50,025 bases of DNA, taken from NCBI GenBank assembly GCA_903858595.1, contig CAIOJL010000026.1, forward strand, positions 1-50,025. The letters are read 5' to 3'. The notes below the pieces were generated by a model that was not told where the DNA came from, made no database searches, and saw only the letters and a list, made by a program, of their open reading frames with translations. A program made the translations under genes and the position numbers. Source of the stretch: an uncultured Spartobacteria bacterium (GTDB lineage Bacteria; Verrucomicrobiota; Verrucomicrobiia; Chthoniobacterales; UBA6821). Position 1 is the stretch's first letter; each line of letters begins with the position of its first letter. This document shows, in pieces, positions 7,600-14,930 of the stretch.

Positions 7600-8673
7600 T
7601 TAACTGATAGCGTGCAATTTTGAGCTCTTCCTGAGCCGATCCAGCGAACGGGAAGCTTTTCCCGATGCGATACTCTCAATGGCTAGCGACAGGGATTCCT
7701 GAAGAGATTTCCCGATCCCCGCAAGATGCAGGGCTGCCGATGCATTCAGCACGATCATGTCGCGGGCCGGCCCAACTTCCTGACCGGAAAGAATGGATTG
7801 GATACGACGGGCATTGGACTGGGCATCGCCGCCAAGTAGCAATTCCGGGGATTCAATCGCTGAAAATCCAAGCTCCTGAGGGTTGATGACGAATTCCCGA
7901 AGGGTCTGCCCCTTATCATTCCCCTTGCGGAACTCCACTACCCTGGAAGGTCCCGTGATGGAGAGTTCGTCGACTCCGCCGTCACTCTGCAGACCCTCCC
8001 CATGGACAGCCCATGCGGCATGCCTTCCCAGCATACCAAGCGCCTCGGCATAGAAGAACAACTGCTCGGGATTGAAAATGCCGGTGAGTTGAGCCTCGGG
8101 AAAGGCCGGGTTCAGAAGCGGTCCTAGAAGATTAAAAATTGTCATTTGCCCTTTCTCCGCCAGGGATCTCCTGAGCGCAGCCAACGTTGCGATCATGGGA
8201 TGAAAATCTGAGGCGAGCAGAAAGACGCATCCGGCACCCTCCAATACCGAGGCAACCGAAGCCGGATTGATGTGGAGTGTTACTCCGAGAGCCTCCAACA
8301 CATCGGCACTCCCGCAACGCGAACTGACTCCACGGTTCCCATGTTTCACGACTCGGGCACCCGCTCCTGCAGCCACAAACATTGCTGCTGTGGAGATATT
8401 AAGGAATCCGGCACGGTCACCTCCCGTGCCGCAGAGTTCCAGCAGGGGAAAACTGACGTCACGCCTAATGTCCACCTTTACACCTCGATTCAGGATGGCA
8501 CGGGCAAATCCTGCCAACTCCGCGGCTGTTTCTCCTCGTCGATGAAGCATCGATAAAAAAGCCTCCTTTGACTCGTCGTTGATTTCATCCATCATCAGGA
8601 GATCAAGCGAAGAGACGATTTCGGAATCGGAAAGCTGAGCACTAGAAAAAGGATCTGAAAAGAATTTGCTCAT
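7600..8673 (-). CDS. trpD: Anthranilate phosphoribosyltransferase
   Basis: This is the second committed step of tryptophan synthesis: anthranilate plus PRPP gives phosphoribosyl-anthranilate. The glycine-rich PRPP loop GTGGD (82-86), KHGNR (110-114) and the CGSADVLEALG segment (120-130, usually SGSAD) are all present, as is the metal-binding GVDELS later on. At 357 residues it is of normal length. It is the last gene of the minus-strand group aroD-transporter-trpD, so two aromatic amino-acid genes flank the transporter. The other trp genes are not in the window, and no leader peptide or attenuator is visible before aroD. Confidence 0.95.
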   Translation of the reverse strand: MSKFFSDPFSSAQLSDSEIVSSLDLLMMDEINDESKEAFLSMLHRRGETAAELAGFARAILNRGVKVDIRRDVSFPLLELCGTGGDRAGFLNISTAAMFVAAGAGARVVKHGNRGVSSRCGSADVLEALGVTLHINPASVASVLEGAGCVFLLASDFHPMIATLAALRRSLAEKGQMTIFNLLGPLLNPAFPEAQLTGIFNPEQLFFYAEALGMLGRHAAWAVHGEGLQSDGGVDELSITGPSRVVEFRKGNDKGQTLREFVINPQELGFSAIESPELLLGGDAQSNARRIQSILSGQEVGPARDMIVLNASAALHLAGIGKSLQESLSLAIESIASGKASRSLDRLRKSSKLHAIS

Positions 8674-8688
8674 TTCCGTACTTGCGTA

Positions 8689-9621
8689 TCAAAAGTGCTC
8701 TTCCAACACGAGCGCCATCGCAACGAAGAGAAGCAACGCCCCCATCAGACGACGGAACATCACTCCCCGAGGATGCCTGTCTGGGGAGAAATTCCCAGCC
8801 ATCGCCCCCAGGCCCCAGACCAGCAATACACTCCAAAGACACCGCGATCCGTACAGGATATTGCTCATGGTGGCGCTTCCGAAGAGGCCGATTGACGAAA
8901 AAATTGCCAGGGCCTGAACCGCCAGCAGCAGGGCCCCGAAGAGTAGCCAGGGAAGAGACGTGAAAAACGAGCTCCCCGCAACAAGGAAACTGAGGGTACC
9001 GCCTCCACTAAAACTGGCCCTCGAACTCATCAGTCTGGGGACATACACCAAGGAAAACAGACCGACGGAGCCGAACATGAGCGGGGCAAACCTGCTGTAT
9101 CCTACCAAAGGAACCCATCGTTGTAACAAGACGTCGGTAAGTGCAAAAACGGCAGCAGCAGCTAGGGACCAAGCAACGGCCTCAAGCAGCCTCGCGTGAT
9201 TTCCGGCAGGAGAATAGGAGATCAGGGCAATGCCAAGGCTGGCCATTAATGAGGCGAGCCAGATTGCATGCGGAAGATTTTTTCCAATCAGGAAAAAGGA
9301 GAAGAGCGCCACCAGCAGAACTTTAGATCCCAAGAGCGGCGTGGCGACGGAGACATCGCCAGTGTAGATAGCCCTAAAGGTGAAGATCTGTCCCAAAAAA
9401 AACAACACCCCGCACACAACCGGCGGCAAAATTATCCCAAGTGCCAGGGGATGACCCGGTAACAGCCATAGAGCTTGGAACAACACGGCCATGACCGTGT
9501 TGCACAAGAGATTAACCCAAGCACCCGATGCCCCGGCACTGAGGGCGCGCTTGATTGCGATCGCTCCGAAGGCATAGCCGAAGCCCGCCCCGAGCGGCAG
9601 GATCAGGGCAACGGGACTCAC
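8689..9621 (-). CDS. DMT-superfamily (EamA-like) membrane transporter
   Basis: The 310-residue protein is very hydrophobic, with about ten predicted membrane helices in two halves, the usual EamA/DMT arrangement. The first half begins at PVALILPLGAGFGYAFGAIA, and the repeat begins near residue 150 (LLEAVAWSLAAAAVFALTDV). The family exports or exchanges small metabolites across the inner membrane. The substrate is unknown, but its place between aroD and trpD makes an aromatic compound or intermediate a reasonable guess. The start is GTG and overlaps the aroD stop as GTGA, which implies translational coupling. Confidence 0.82.
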   Translation of the reverse strand: MSPVALILPLGAGFGYAFGAIAIKRALSAGASGAWVNLLCNTVMAVLFQALWLLPGHPLALGIILPPVVCGVLFFLGQIFTFRAIYTGDVSVATPLLGSKVLLVALFSFFLIGKNLPHAIWLASLMASLGIALISYSPAGNHARLLEAVAWSLAAAAVFALTDVLLQRWVPLVGYSRFAPLMFGSVGLFSLVYVPRLMSSRASFSGGGTLSFLVAGSSFFTSLPWLLFGALLLAVQALAIFSSIGLFGSATMSNILYGSRCLWSVLLVWGLGAMAGNFSPDRHPRGVMFRRLMGALLLFVAMALVLEEHF

Positions 9622-10343
9622 ACTGGAAGAACCTCATCCAGGATTCCTCGGAGCTTCAGCGCCGGCCACTGGCCGGGAACCTGAGGGCTTCCCAACCATC
9701 CGTAGCAAAGCGGCGTTCCAAACCCTGCAAGAACGATCCTGGAAAACCGCCCGGCATCCCCCATGCCCATCGCAATGACAGGGATTTCAGTACGACTCAG
9801 TTGGAGATCGACCAGACGCTGCAAGTCATGGCGATCCCGAAGCGTCGTCGCCACCTTGAAGAGATCGGCCCCATGATCGGCGGCTTTGGAGGCTAATTTT
9901 TTCAACATGGGGAGCGTCGGAGTCGCCGTAAAATCATGATGCGATAGAATAAGCGTCCTTCCATTCTGATGGACTTGGGCGATTACGGGGGCCAGTGCAC
10001 GGGCTGATCGAAGCTCGATATCCAGAGCCGAAGCCCAGGGTAGGGAGGACTCCAGGTAGGCCTGACGGCTTAATTTGGAAAGATTCCCTGCGCCACCCTC
10101 GCCAGGATGGCGGGCCGTCGCGATCACAGGACGAGGCCAGATTGGCGGTAATCCAGCCAGAGACAGCGCGTCCAGCCTGACTTCCAAGAGATCCACCCCC
10201 TGAAGCAATGAATCTCTGGTAACGGCACTATGAACAAACCTCAAACCCGACGGGTCATGAATTGTTCCCACGACGCGTGGAGCTGCCTCCCGAAGGAGGG
10301 ACTGAATGCTCAGAATTTGACGGCCGTTGATACTCACACTCAT
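9618..10343 (-). CDS. aroD: Type I 3-dehydroquinate dehydratase
   Basis: The enzyme makes 3-dehydroshikimate in the shikimate pathway through a Schiff base. Type I features are visible: EVRLDAL early on, SHHDF containing the catalytic histidine, and the Schiff-base lysine in ADLFKVA. From the chosen ATG the protein is 241 residues, the normal size. This ATG has AAAAGGG eight bases upstream. Reading from the next start upstream would add 35 residues with no family match. It is the first gene of the aroD-transporter-trpD operon and is divergent from the pilus-like locus, with about 120 bp between the two starts. Confidence 0.9.
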   Translation of the reverse strand: MSVSINGRQILSIQSLLREAAPRVVGTIHDPSGLRFVHSAVTRDSLLQGVDLLEVRLDALSLAGLPPIWPRPVIATARHPGEGGAGNLSKLSRQAYLESSLPWASALDIELRSARALAPVIAQVHQNGRTLILSHHDFTATPTLPMLKKLASKAADHGADLFKVATTLRDRHDLQRLVDLQLSRTEIPVIAMGMGDAGRFSRIVLAGFGTPLCYGWLGSPQVPGQWPALKLRGILDEVLPV

Positions 10344-10463
10344 AATGTATGCCCTTTTGTTCTTCTCATCTCCATGCTGAACCGCAAGATGGTAATCTCC
10401 AAGGATCCTCAAGAATGGTTCTGGATTTTGCAACTGGTTTAAGATCAAATTAATGGTTACTTC

Positions 10464-11096
10464 ATGAATATCCCCCTGTTTTCAAAATATTCGTTCACGG
10501 CCTTCTTCACAGCCGCCATCCTGATTCTTTCACCGGGATTGCTCCGCGCACAGCAGGTCGCTGAGGAATTTTCGATTTCAAAAATTGAGCCTGCGATTAT
10601 CTCCTCCCCAGTGATCTCTTACTCGGGAGCTAACCAAAAGCCTTCCCGGCCAAAGAATTGGATGGAAATTGAGGTGACGTTCAGCTGGCTTCCCCGCAAC
10701 CCTGCTGACAAATACTCAGACGATATCGTTCTTGATTACTATGTATTGCTTGCCAACAAAAGCGTGACCTCCCCCCAGGGAACGCTGCTAGCTGGTCAAG
10801 TAACCCACACTTCCGTACCTGCCAAGCAGAACGACCTGAAATCGGTGATCTATATCAGCCCTAGGACACTCGAACGGTTTTTCGACGGCAAGCCTCCTGC
10901 CAGTGTGTCATCAGCGATCATCGACATCGGGGTAACGATCTCACGCCAAGGTCAGTTGGTCGCCCAGAAAAGCCTGAAGGGCTCTGGTGCATGGTGGCCT
11001 CAATACCAGAAGACCAGTGGGTACCTCCTTAACAAGAATGAAACGCCCTTTGCGCCGCTGAACACCGACTACTACGAAGCAGTAAAGAGGCAGTAA
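10464..11096 (+). CDS. Secreted Amuc_1102-like protein of the pilus-like locus
   Basis: The 210-residue protein has an N-terminal signal peptide (hydrophobic residues 11-28, likely cleavage after LLRA or LRAQQ). The rest is predominantly beta-strand. By position and general sequence it corresponds to Amuc_1102 of Akkermansia, which I recall as an Ig-like fold protein encoded beside pilM. The match is from memory of that locus, not from alignment. It probably acts in the periplasm or at the cell surface as part of the pilus-like apparatus. It begins the five-gene cluster that ends with two secretins. pilM starts 30 bp downstream. No Shine-Dalgarno sequence precedes the ATG (ATGGTTACTTC). Confidence 0.78.
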   Translation: MNIPLFSKYSFTAFFTAAILILSPGLLRAQQVAEEFSISKIEPAIISSPVISYSGANQKPSRPKNWMEIEVTFSWLPRNPADKYSDDIVLDYYVLLANKSVTSPQGTLLAGQVTHTSVPAKQNDLKSVIYISPRTLERFFDGKPPASVSSAIIDIGVTISRQGQLVAQKSLKGSGAWWPQYQKTSGYLLNKNETPFAPLNTDYYEAVKRQ

Positions 11097-11126
11097 GGAT
11101 TCCCCTCAAGTCAATACTCCGTCCCA

Positions 11127-12842
11127 ATGGCAACGCAAAAAAAAACCTTGGTCATTGACCTCGGTATGCAGTCACTGAGGATTGCCGAGTTTTCGGCCTC
11201 TACCAACGGTCAACTCACATTGCATCGAGGGGCACGCAGGGAACTCTTGATCGACCCTGCACAGGACACCACTCGACCCGAGCAAATCCGCCACGCGCTT
11301 CAGGATATCCTGAAGGATTGGAAGATCAAGCGGTCGGACGTTGTCTGCGTTCTCCCCGCTCACTCGGTCTTCACTCGTGTCATTCAGCTCGAAGTTCCGG
11401 GAGGTCTCTCTAGCAAGGTCGATGACATCGTGAAATTCGAAGCGCAGCAAAACATTCCCTTCCCCCTGAAAGAGGTTGTCTGGGACTATGTGTTGATGGG
11501 TACAACTCCCTCGGGAGCGCTCAAGGTGGCCTTTGTTGCTGTCAAAACCGATCTGTTGGAATCCCTCTGTGAGGCCGTCTCCTCGACAGGTCTTAAGATC
11601 ACCTCCATTACGATCGCCCCCATGGCCCTGCATGATGCTTTCCGTTACTCGGTGGCCGATTCCTTAATCACAACCACGCTTCTTCTGGATATAGGCTCCC
11701 GAACGACCAACATGGTGATCGCCTCATCGGGCAATTACTTCTCCAGAAGCATTCCCTCCGGCGGTCTCTCCGTCACCATGGCGATCGCCAAAGAAATTCA
11801 TGTCGAATTGGAAGAGGCTGAACTTCTCAAAATATCCCGGGGAAGCGTGGGGCTCGGAGCGGGATTTGAACAACCAATCGACCCCGTTGAGGCCAACATA
11901 GCCCGTATTGCAAGACAATCATTGCTCAAGACTCAGGCCGACATCAGCAGATCACTGAGCTACTACAGGTCCAATCTGGGCGGAGAGGATCCCGCAGGAA
12001 TCTTGATCACCGGGGGAATGGCTTCCATGCCATATTTGGCGGAGTTTATTCAGGAGAAGTTACAGAAACCGGTCGGTTTTTGGAATGTGACCTTGGAGGC
12101 CGACAGGAAGAAGAAAGGATTAGCTGTGGAAGCCGCCGAATTTGTCAGCGCCAATCCGAACAACTGCGGCGAACTTATTGGCGGAGCCTTGGCTCTGACT
12201 TCGGCTCCGCGCACCAAGATTAATCTGTTGCCGCCTTCGATTTTCAAAAAGAGGGCTTTCTCCAAACGCCTTCCCTGCCTTATCGCTTCACTCGTTCTCT
12301 TTCTGACATCGCTCGCCGGATGGTACGGATACGCCCTTCAGGCATCTGCCGTGACCCGCGAGGAGACCACCAAGGTTTCCTCATCCATTTCCGAGGCGAC
12401 AAGGATCTCGGCCCGGATTCAGAACCTCATCTTACGTCATGCAGCGATTGAACAGACCGGCAGCGATCTTCTCTCGGTCATCCGCCTGCGAGAGGCATAC
12501 CCGATGATCCTTGCGGAACTGGGAGCCAAAGTTCCAGCGCGGTTTCTATGGATCACCGAGATTCAGCCGGCGGTCGATTCTCCCCAGAGGGGCGTTTCGC
12601 CCAAGAGTAATGATGGCTCCGTCAAGGCCATCCTAGTCAAAGGGCTGTACCTTGACAATCCCAAGCAGGCCTCAGTGATCGACGATTTTGTCACTTCCCT
12701 TCAGTCCTCGGATGTCTTTGTCGTCGAGGAAAAGGAAAAATCCAAGATTATCATTCAGCGTGGCAGTCCCAATGGGGAATCCTGGGCCTATCCTTTTTCA
12801 CTCAGGATTCCTCTTCGCAATCCCGTTACTCCCCTTCCCTGA
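11127..12842 (+). CDS. pilM: PilM-PilN fusion, type IV pilus-like assembly protein (Amuc_1101-like)
   Basis: Residues 5-360 form an actin-like PilM domain. The first phosphate loop is VIDLGMQSLRIA, the second is LLDIGSRTTNMVIA (186-199) and the adenosine motif is ILITGGMASMP (292-302). It then continues with KINLLPPS (364-371), the signature that normally opens a separate PilN protein, a membrane helix (383-404) and a periplasmic coiled-coil/ferredoxin-like part to residue 571. In most bacteria PilM (about 350 residues) binds the short cytoplasmic tail of PilN. Here the two are one chain. It is the platform that links the cytoplasmic motors to the PilO-like and secretin proteins encoded next. 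The ATG follows CCGTCCCA, not a Shine-Dalgarno sequence. Confidence 0.9.
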   Translation: MATQKKTLVIDLGMQSLRIAEFSASTNGQLTLHRGARRELLIDPAQDTTRPEQIRHALQDILKDWKIKRSDVVCVLPAHSVFTRVIQLEVPGGLSSKVDDIVKFEAQQNIPFPLKEVVWDYVLMGTTPSGALKVAFVAVKTDLLESLCEAVSSTGLKITSITIAPMALHDAFRYSVADSLITTTLLLDIGSRTTNMVIASSGNYFSRSIPSGGLSVTMAIAKEIHVELEEAELLKISRGSVGLGAGFEQPIDPVEANIARIARQSLLKTQADISRSLSYYRSNLGGEDPAGILITGGMASMPYLAEFIQEKLQKPVGFWNVTLEADRKKKGLAVEAAEFVSANPNNCGELIGGALALTSAPRTKINLLPPSIFKKRAFSKRLPCLIASLVLFLTSLAGWYGYALQASAVTREETTKVSSSISEATRISARIQNLILRHAAIEQTGSDLLSVIRLREAYPMILAELGAKVPARFLWITEIQPAVDSPQRGVSPKSNDGSVKAILVKGLYLDNPKQASVIDDFVTSLQSSDVFVVEEKEKSKIIIQRGSPNGESWAYPFSLRIPLRNPVTPLP

Positions 12843-12846
12843 ACTG

Positions 12847-13809
12847 ATGAACACAATCACCAAATGGTTTGTGGACAACAAGCTGGCAGCCTGTCTTTTA
12901 GCATCCCTGATCCTTGGAACACTAATCCTTGGATTTCTTGCATATCAGGCATGGGATGATTATGGAACGGCTTCTGCGGATTATACATCCAAGGCTTCCC
13001 AACTACTGAAGCTCTCACAACCACCAAAACCTTTCCCTTTCCCCAGTCAGGATAACCTTTCCAAGCTTGAAGCAACCATAACCACCGAGCAGTCGCAGCT
13101 GGATGCCCTCATCAAGTATCTTCAGAAGTACCAAGTGCCCACCTTTGCCGAGATCGACAATGCAAAACCCCAAGATCGCCCTCAACGCTTTCAGGATGCA
13201 CTGCGTAACGAGGTGACTAAGATCAAATCACTTGCCACAAATACTGGTGCCTCACTACCACCGGGATTCTATCTCGGCCTTGATGACTACGAAAATCGGC
13301 TTCCATCCCAAGATGATGTCCAACTTCTTTCAAAACAACTCACCGTCCTGAGCTGGCTAGGCGAATTGTTTGCCACACACAAAGATCTGATTCTTTCCGA
13401 ATTCTCAAGATCCACTGCAGAAACGTTGCCAAAAAAAACATCCCCAGCAGTTCCCGTGAAAGTTTCCACCCCCTACAAGTACGCCTGCGGCATGAAAGTG
13501 AACTTTCGATGTAGCCAAGGTTCGTTCCGAGAAATCGTCAATGCGGTTTCAATGGCTCCCTATTTCCTGATCATTGATCAGCTTCTTGTTCAAAACACCT
13601 CAAGCGAGCCCCCCAGACGCGATACGCCGCCTACCACTCTAGCTCCCGCACTAGACGGAAGCACCCCGATTCAGAGACTCCCGATCATTGTGGGAAGAGA
13701 ACTTCTCGACATCTCGCTGAAACTCCGCGGACTCGAATTCTCTGATCAGGAATCCCCTGCCGTAAAATATTTGCAACACAAACCCGCTGACGAAGGAAAG
13801 GGCCTATGA
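12847..13809 (+). CDS. Amuc_1100-like inner-membrane-anchored pilus-locus protein (PilO-like)
   Basis: From the ATG four bases after the pilM stop the protein has 320 residues, close to the 317 I recall for Amuc_1100, and starts with the similar NKLAACLL segment. One membrane helix spans about residues 13-33, followed by a long helical region (40-190) and a C-terminal alpha/beta domain. That domain carries segments resembling Amuc_1100: MKVNFRCSQGSFREIVNAV, YFLIIDQLLVQN and VGRELLDISLKL. Amuc_1100 is the Akkermansia surface protein reported to signal through TLR2, and its place beside PilM/N suggests a PilO-type role. Longer readings starting inside pilM are not credible. It overlaps the next gene by ATGA. 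Confidence 0.82.
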   Translation: MNTITKWFVDNKLAACLLASLILGTLILGFLAYQAWDDYGTASADYTSKASQLLKLSQPPKPFPFPSQDNLSKLEATITTEQSQLDALIKYLQKYQVPTFAEIDNAKPQDRPQRFQDALRNEVTKIKSLATNTGASLPPGFYLGLDDYENRLPSQDDVQLLSKQLTVLSWLGELFATHKDLILSEFSRSTAETLPKKTSPAVPVKVSTPYKYACGMKVNFRCSQGSFREIVNAVSMAPYFLIIDQLLVQNTSSEPPRRDTPPTTLAPALDGSTPIQRLPIIVGRELLDISLKLRGLEFSDQESPAVKYLQHKPADEGKGL

Positions 13810-14891
13810 AGAATCTGATCATTCGCCACTACCATCTGGGGCTCTTGGGAATCGCTTCGCTGATTGTTATTGGCATTGCCGTGTTTCTGATCACCCAGTC
13901 GCTCGGATTTCAAGACTCCCTGAAAGGGGCCGATTCAATTTCAAAACAGGAAAAAAGCCCATCGCCAACGGCTTCTTCCAATGCCGTTGTTGCTATCGAG
14001 CATTTGAAAAAGCCCGGGCTTTGGAAGCCGAGTGACAATGGCTCATCGCCGCTGGTCTCGCGTCCCTATCTCCTCAAGGAGGGTAAACTCATTGATCCGA
14101 TGGTGGGTAACGACGAGCCACTCTACCCGCCCGTTCCGAACCAGTGGCTGATCAATCACCAACTCGACTACACGGACGTTAACATCCTAGACCGTGATCC
14201 AAAGAGTAAGGGTTTTACCGTACGCGAGGAATACCTGGCAGGAACCGATCCTAATAACGCGGCGGAGTTCCCCCCTCTTTGCACGAAGCTCAGCTACGGT
14301 GAGAGTGATATCCGCAAGAGTACCACTGTCCTGGAATTCGTGGGTATTGAAACAAACGAGGTCACCGACTCCAACGGAGTCACCGACACAAACAAAATCT
14401 CCGTCGAATATCAATTGCGGCCCGCCCAACCGCTTCCCAATCCGGCAAAAGGAAACCGTCCCGATACCTCGATGCGGTCCGTGCAAAAAGGAGAAACCAT
14501 TCCCGGGGCCTCCTTCCTGAGAGTGGTCGATTACAACGATAAGAAAAAGACAATCAATGACACCGAGTACGACTTCGGCGAACTGGTCTTGGAAAACACC
14601 CTCACCGGCGAACGTCACCTCCTTGCGAAAAAGAATACCTCCAGGGATTACAGGAAGACACCCATTGAACTTGTCGAGAGCGTAACATTCCATTACAAAC
14701 TCGCCGGAGCCTCAGTTCAGGATATCACCGTGGAGCGCGGCAAAACCTTCGACTTAGGCAGCTTGGACAAAAAACATGTGGAAATTTACAAGCTCGTCGA
14801 TTTTTTAAAGGATGGGATCCTGCTGAACAAGGATGGTAAAAATTTCACCATTAAGGCATCTTCCTCAACGACTCGAAGCCCCTCCCCGTAA
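13806..14891 (+). CDS. Amuc_1099-like membrane-anchored protein of the pilus-like locus
   Basis: The 361-residue protein has one N-terminal membrane helix (about 11-31), a low-complexity Ser/Pro-rich linker, then a mostly beta periplasmic part of about 300 residues. The order after the Amuc_1100-type gene matches Amuc_1099 in Akkermansia. The position between a PilO-like protein and a secretin is that of PilP, which bridges the inner-membrane platform and the secretin, but no PilP sequence motif is visible, so the role is inferred. One segment repeats asparagine/threonine-rich text (NEVTDSNGVTDTNKIS). It is coupled to the upstream gene by an ATGA overlap and lies 39 bp before the first secretin. 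Confidence 0.78.
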   Translation: MKNLIIRHYHLGLLGIASLIVIGIAVFLITQSLGFQDSLKGADSISKQEKSPSPTASSNAVVAIEHLKKPGLWKPSDNGSSPLVSRPYLLKEGKLIDPMVGNDEPLYPPVPNQWLINHQLDYTDVNILDRDPKSKGFTVREEYLAGTDPNNAAEFPPLCTKLSYGESDIRKSTTVLEFVGIETNEVTDSNGVTDTNKISVEYQLRPAQPLPNPAKGNRPDTSMRSVQKGETIPGASFLRVVDYNDKKKTINDTEYDFGELVLENTLTGERHLLAKKNTSRDYRKTPIELVESVTFHYKLAGASVQDITVERGKTFDLGSLDKKHVEIYKLVDFLKDGILLNKDGKNFTIKASSSTTRSPSP

Positions 14892-14930
14892 ACAGCCTTC
14901 ACTCCCCCCCCCTTTTTTCCTTCATTGACA

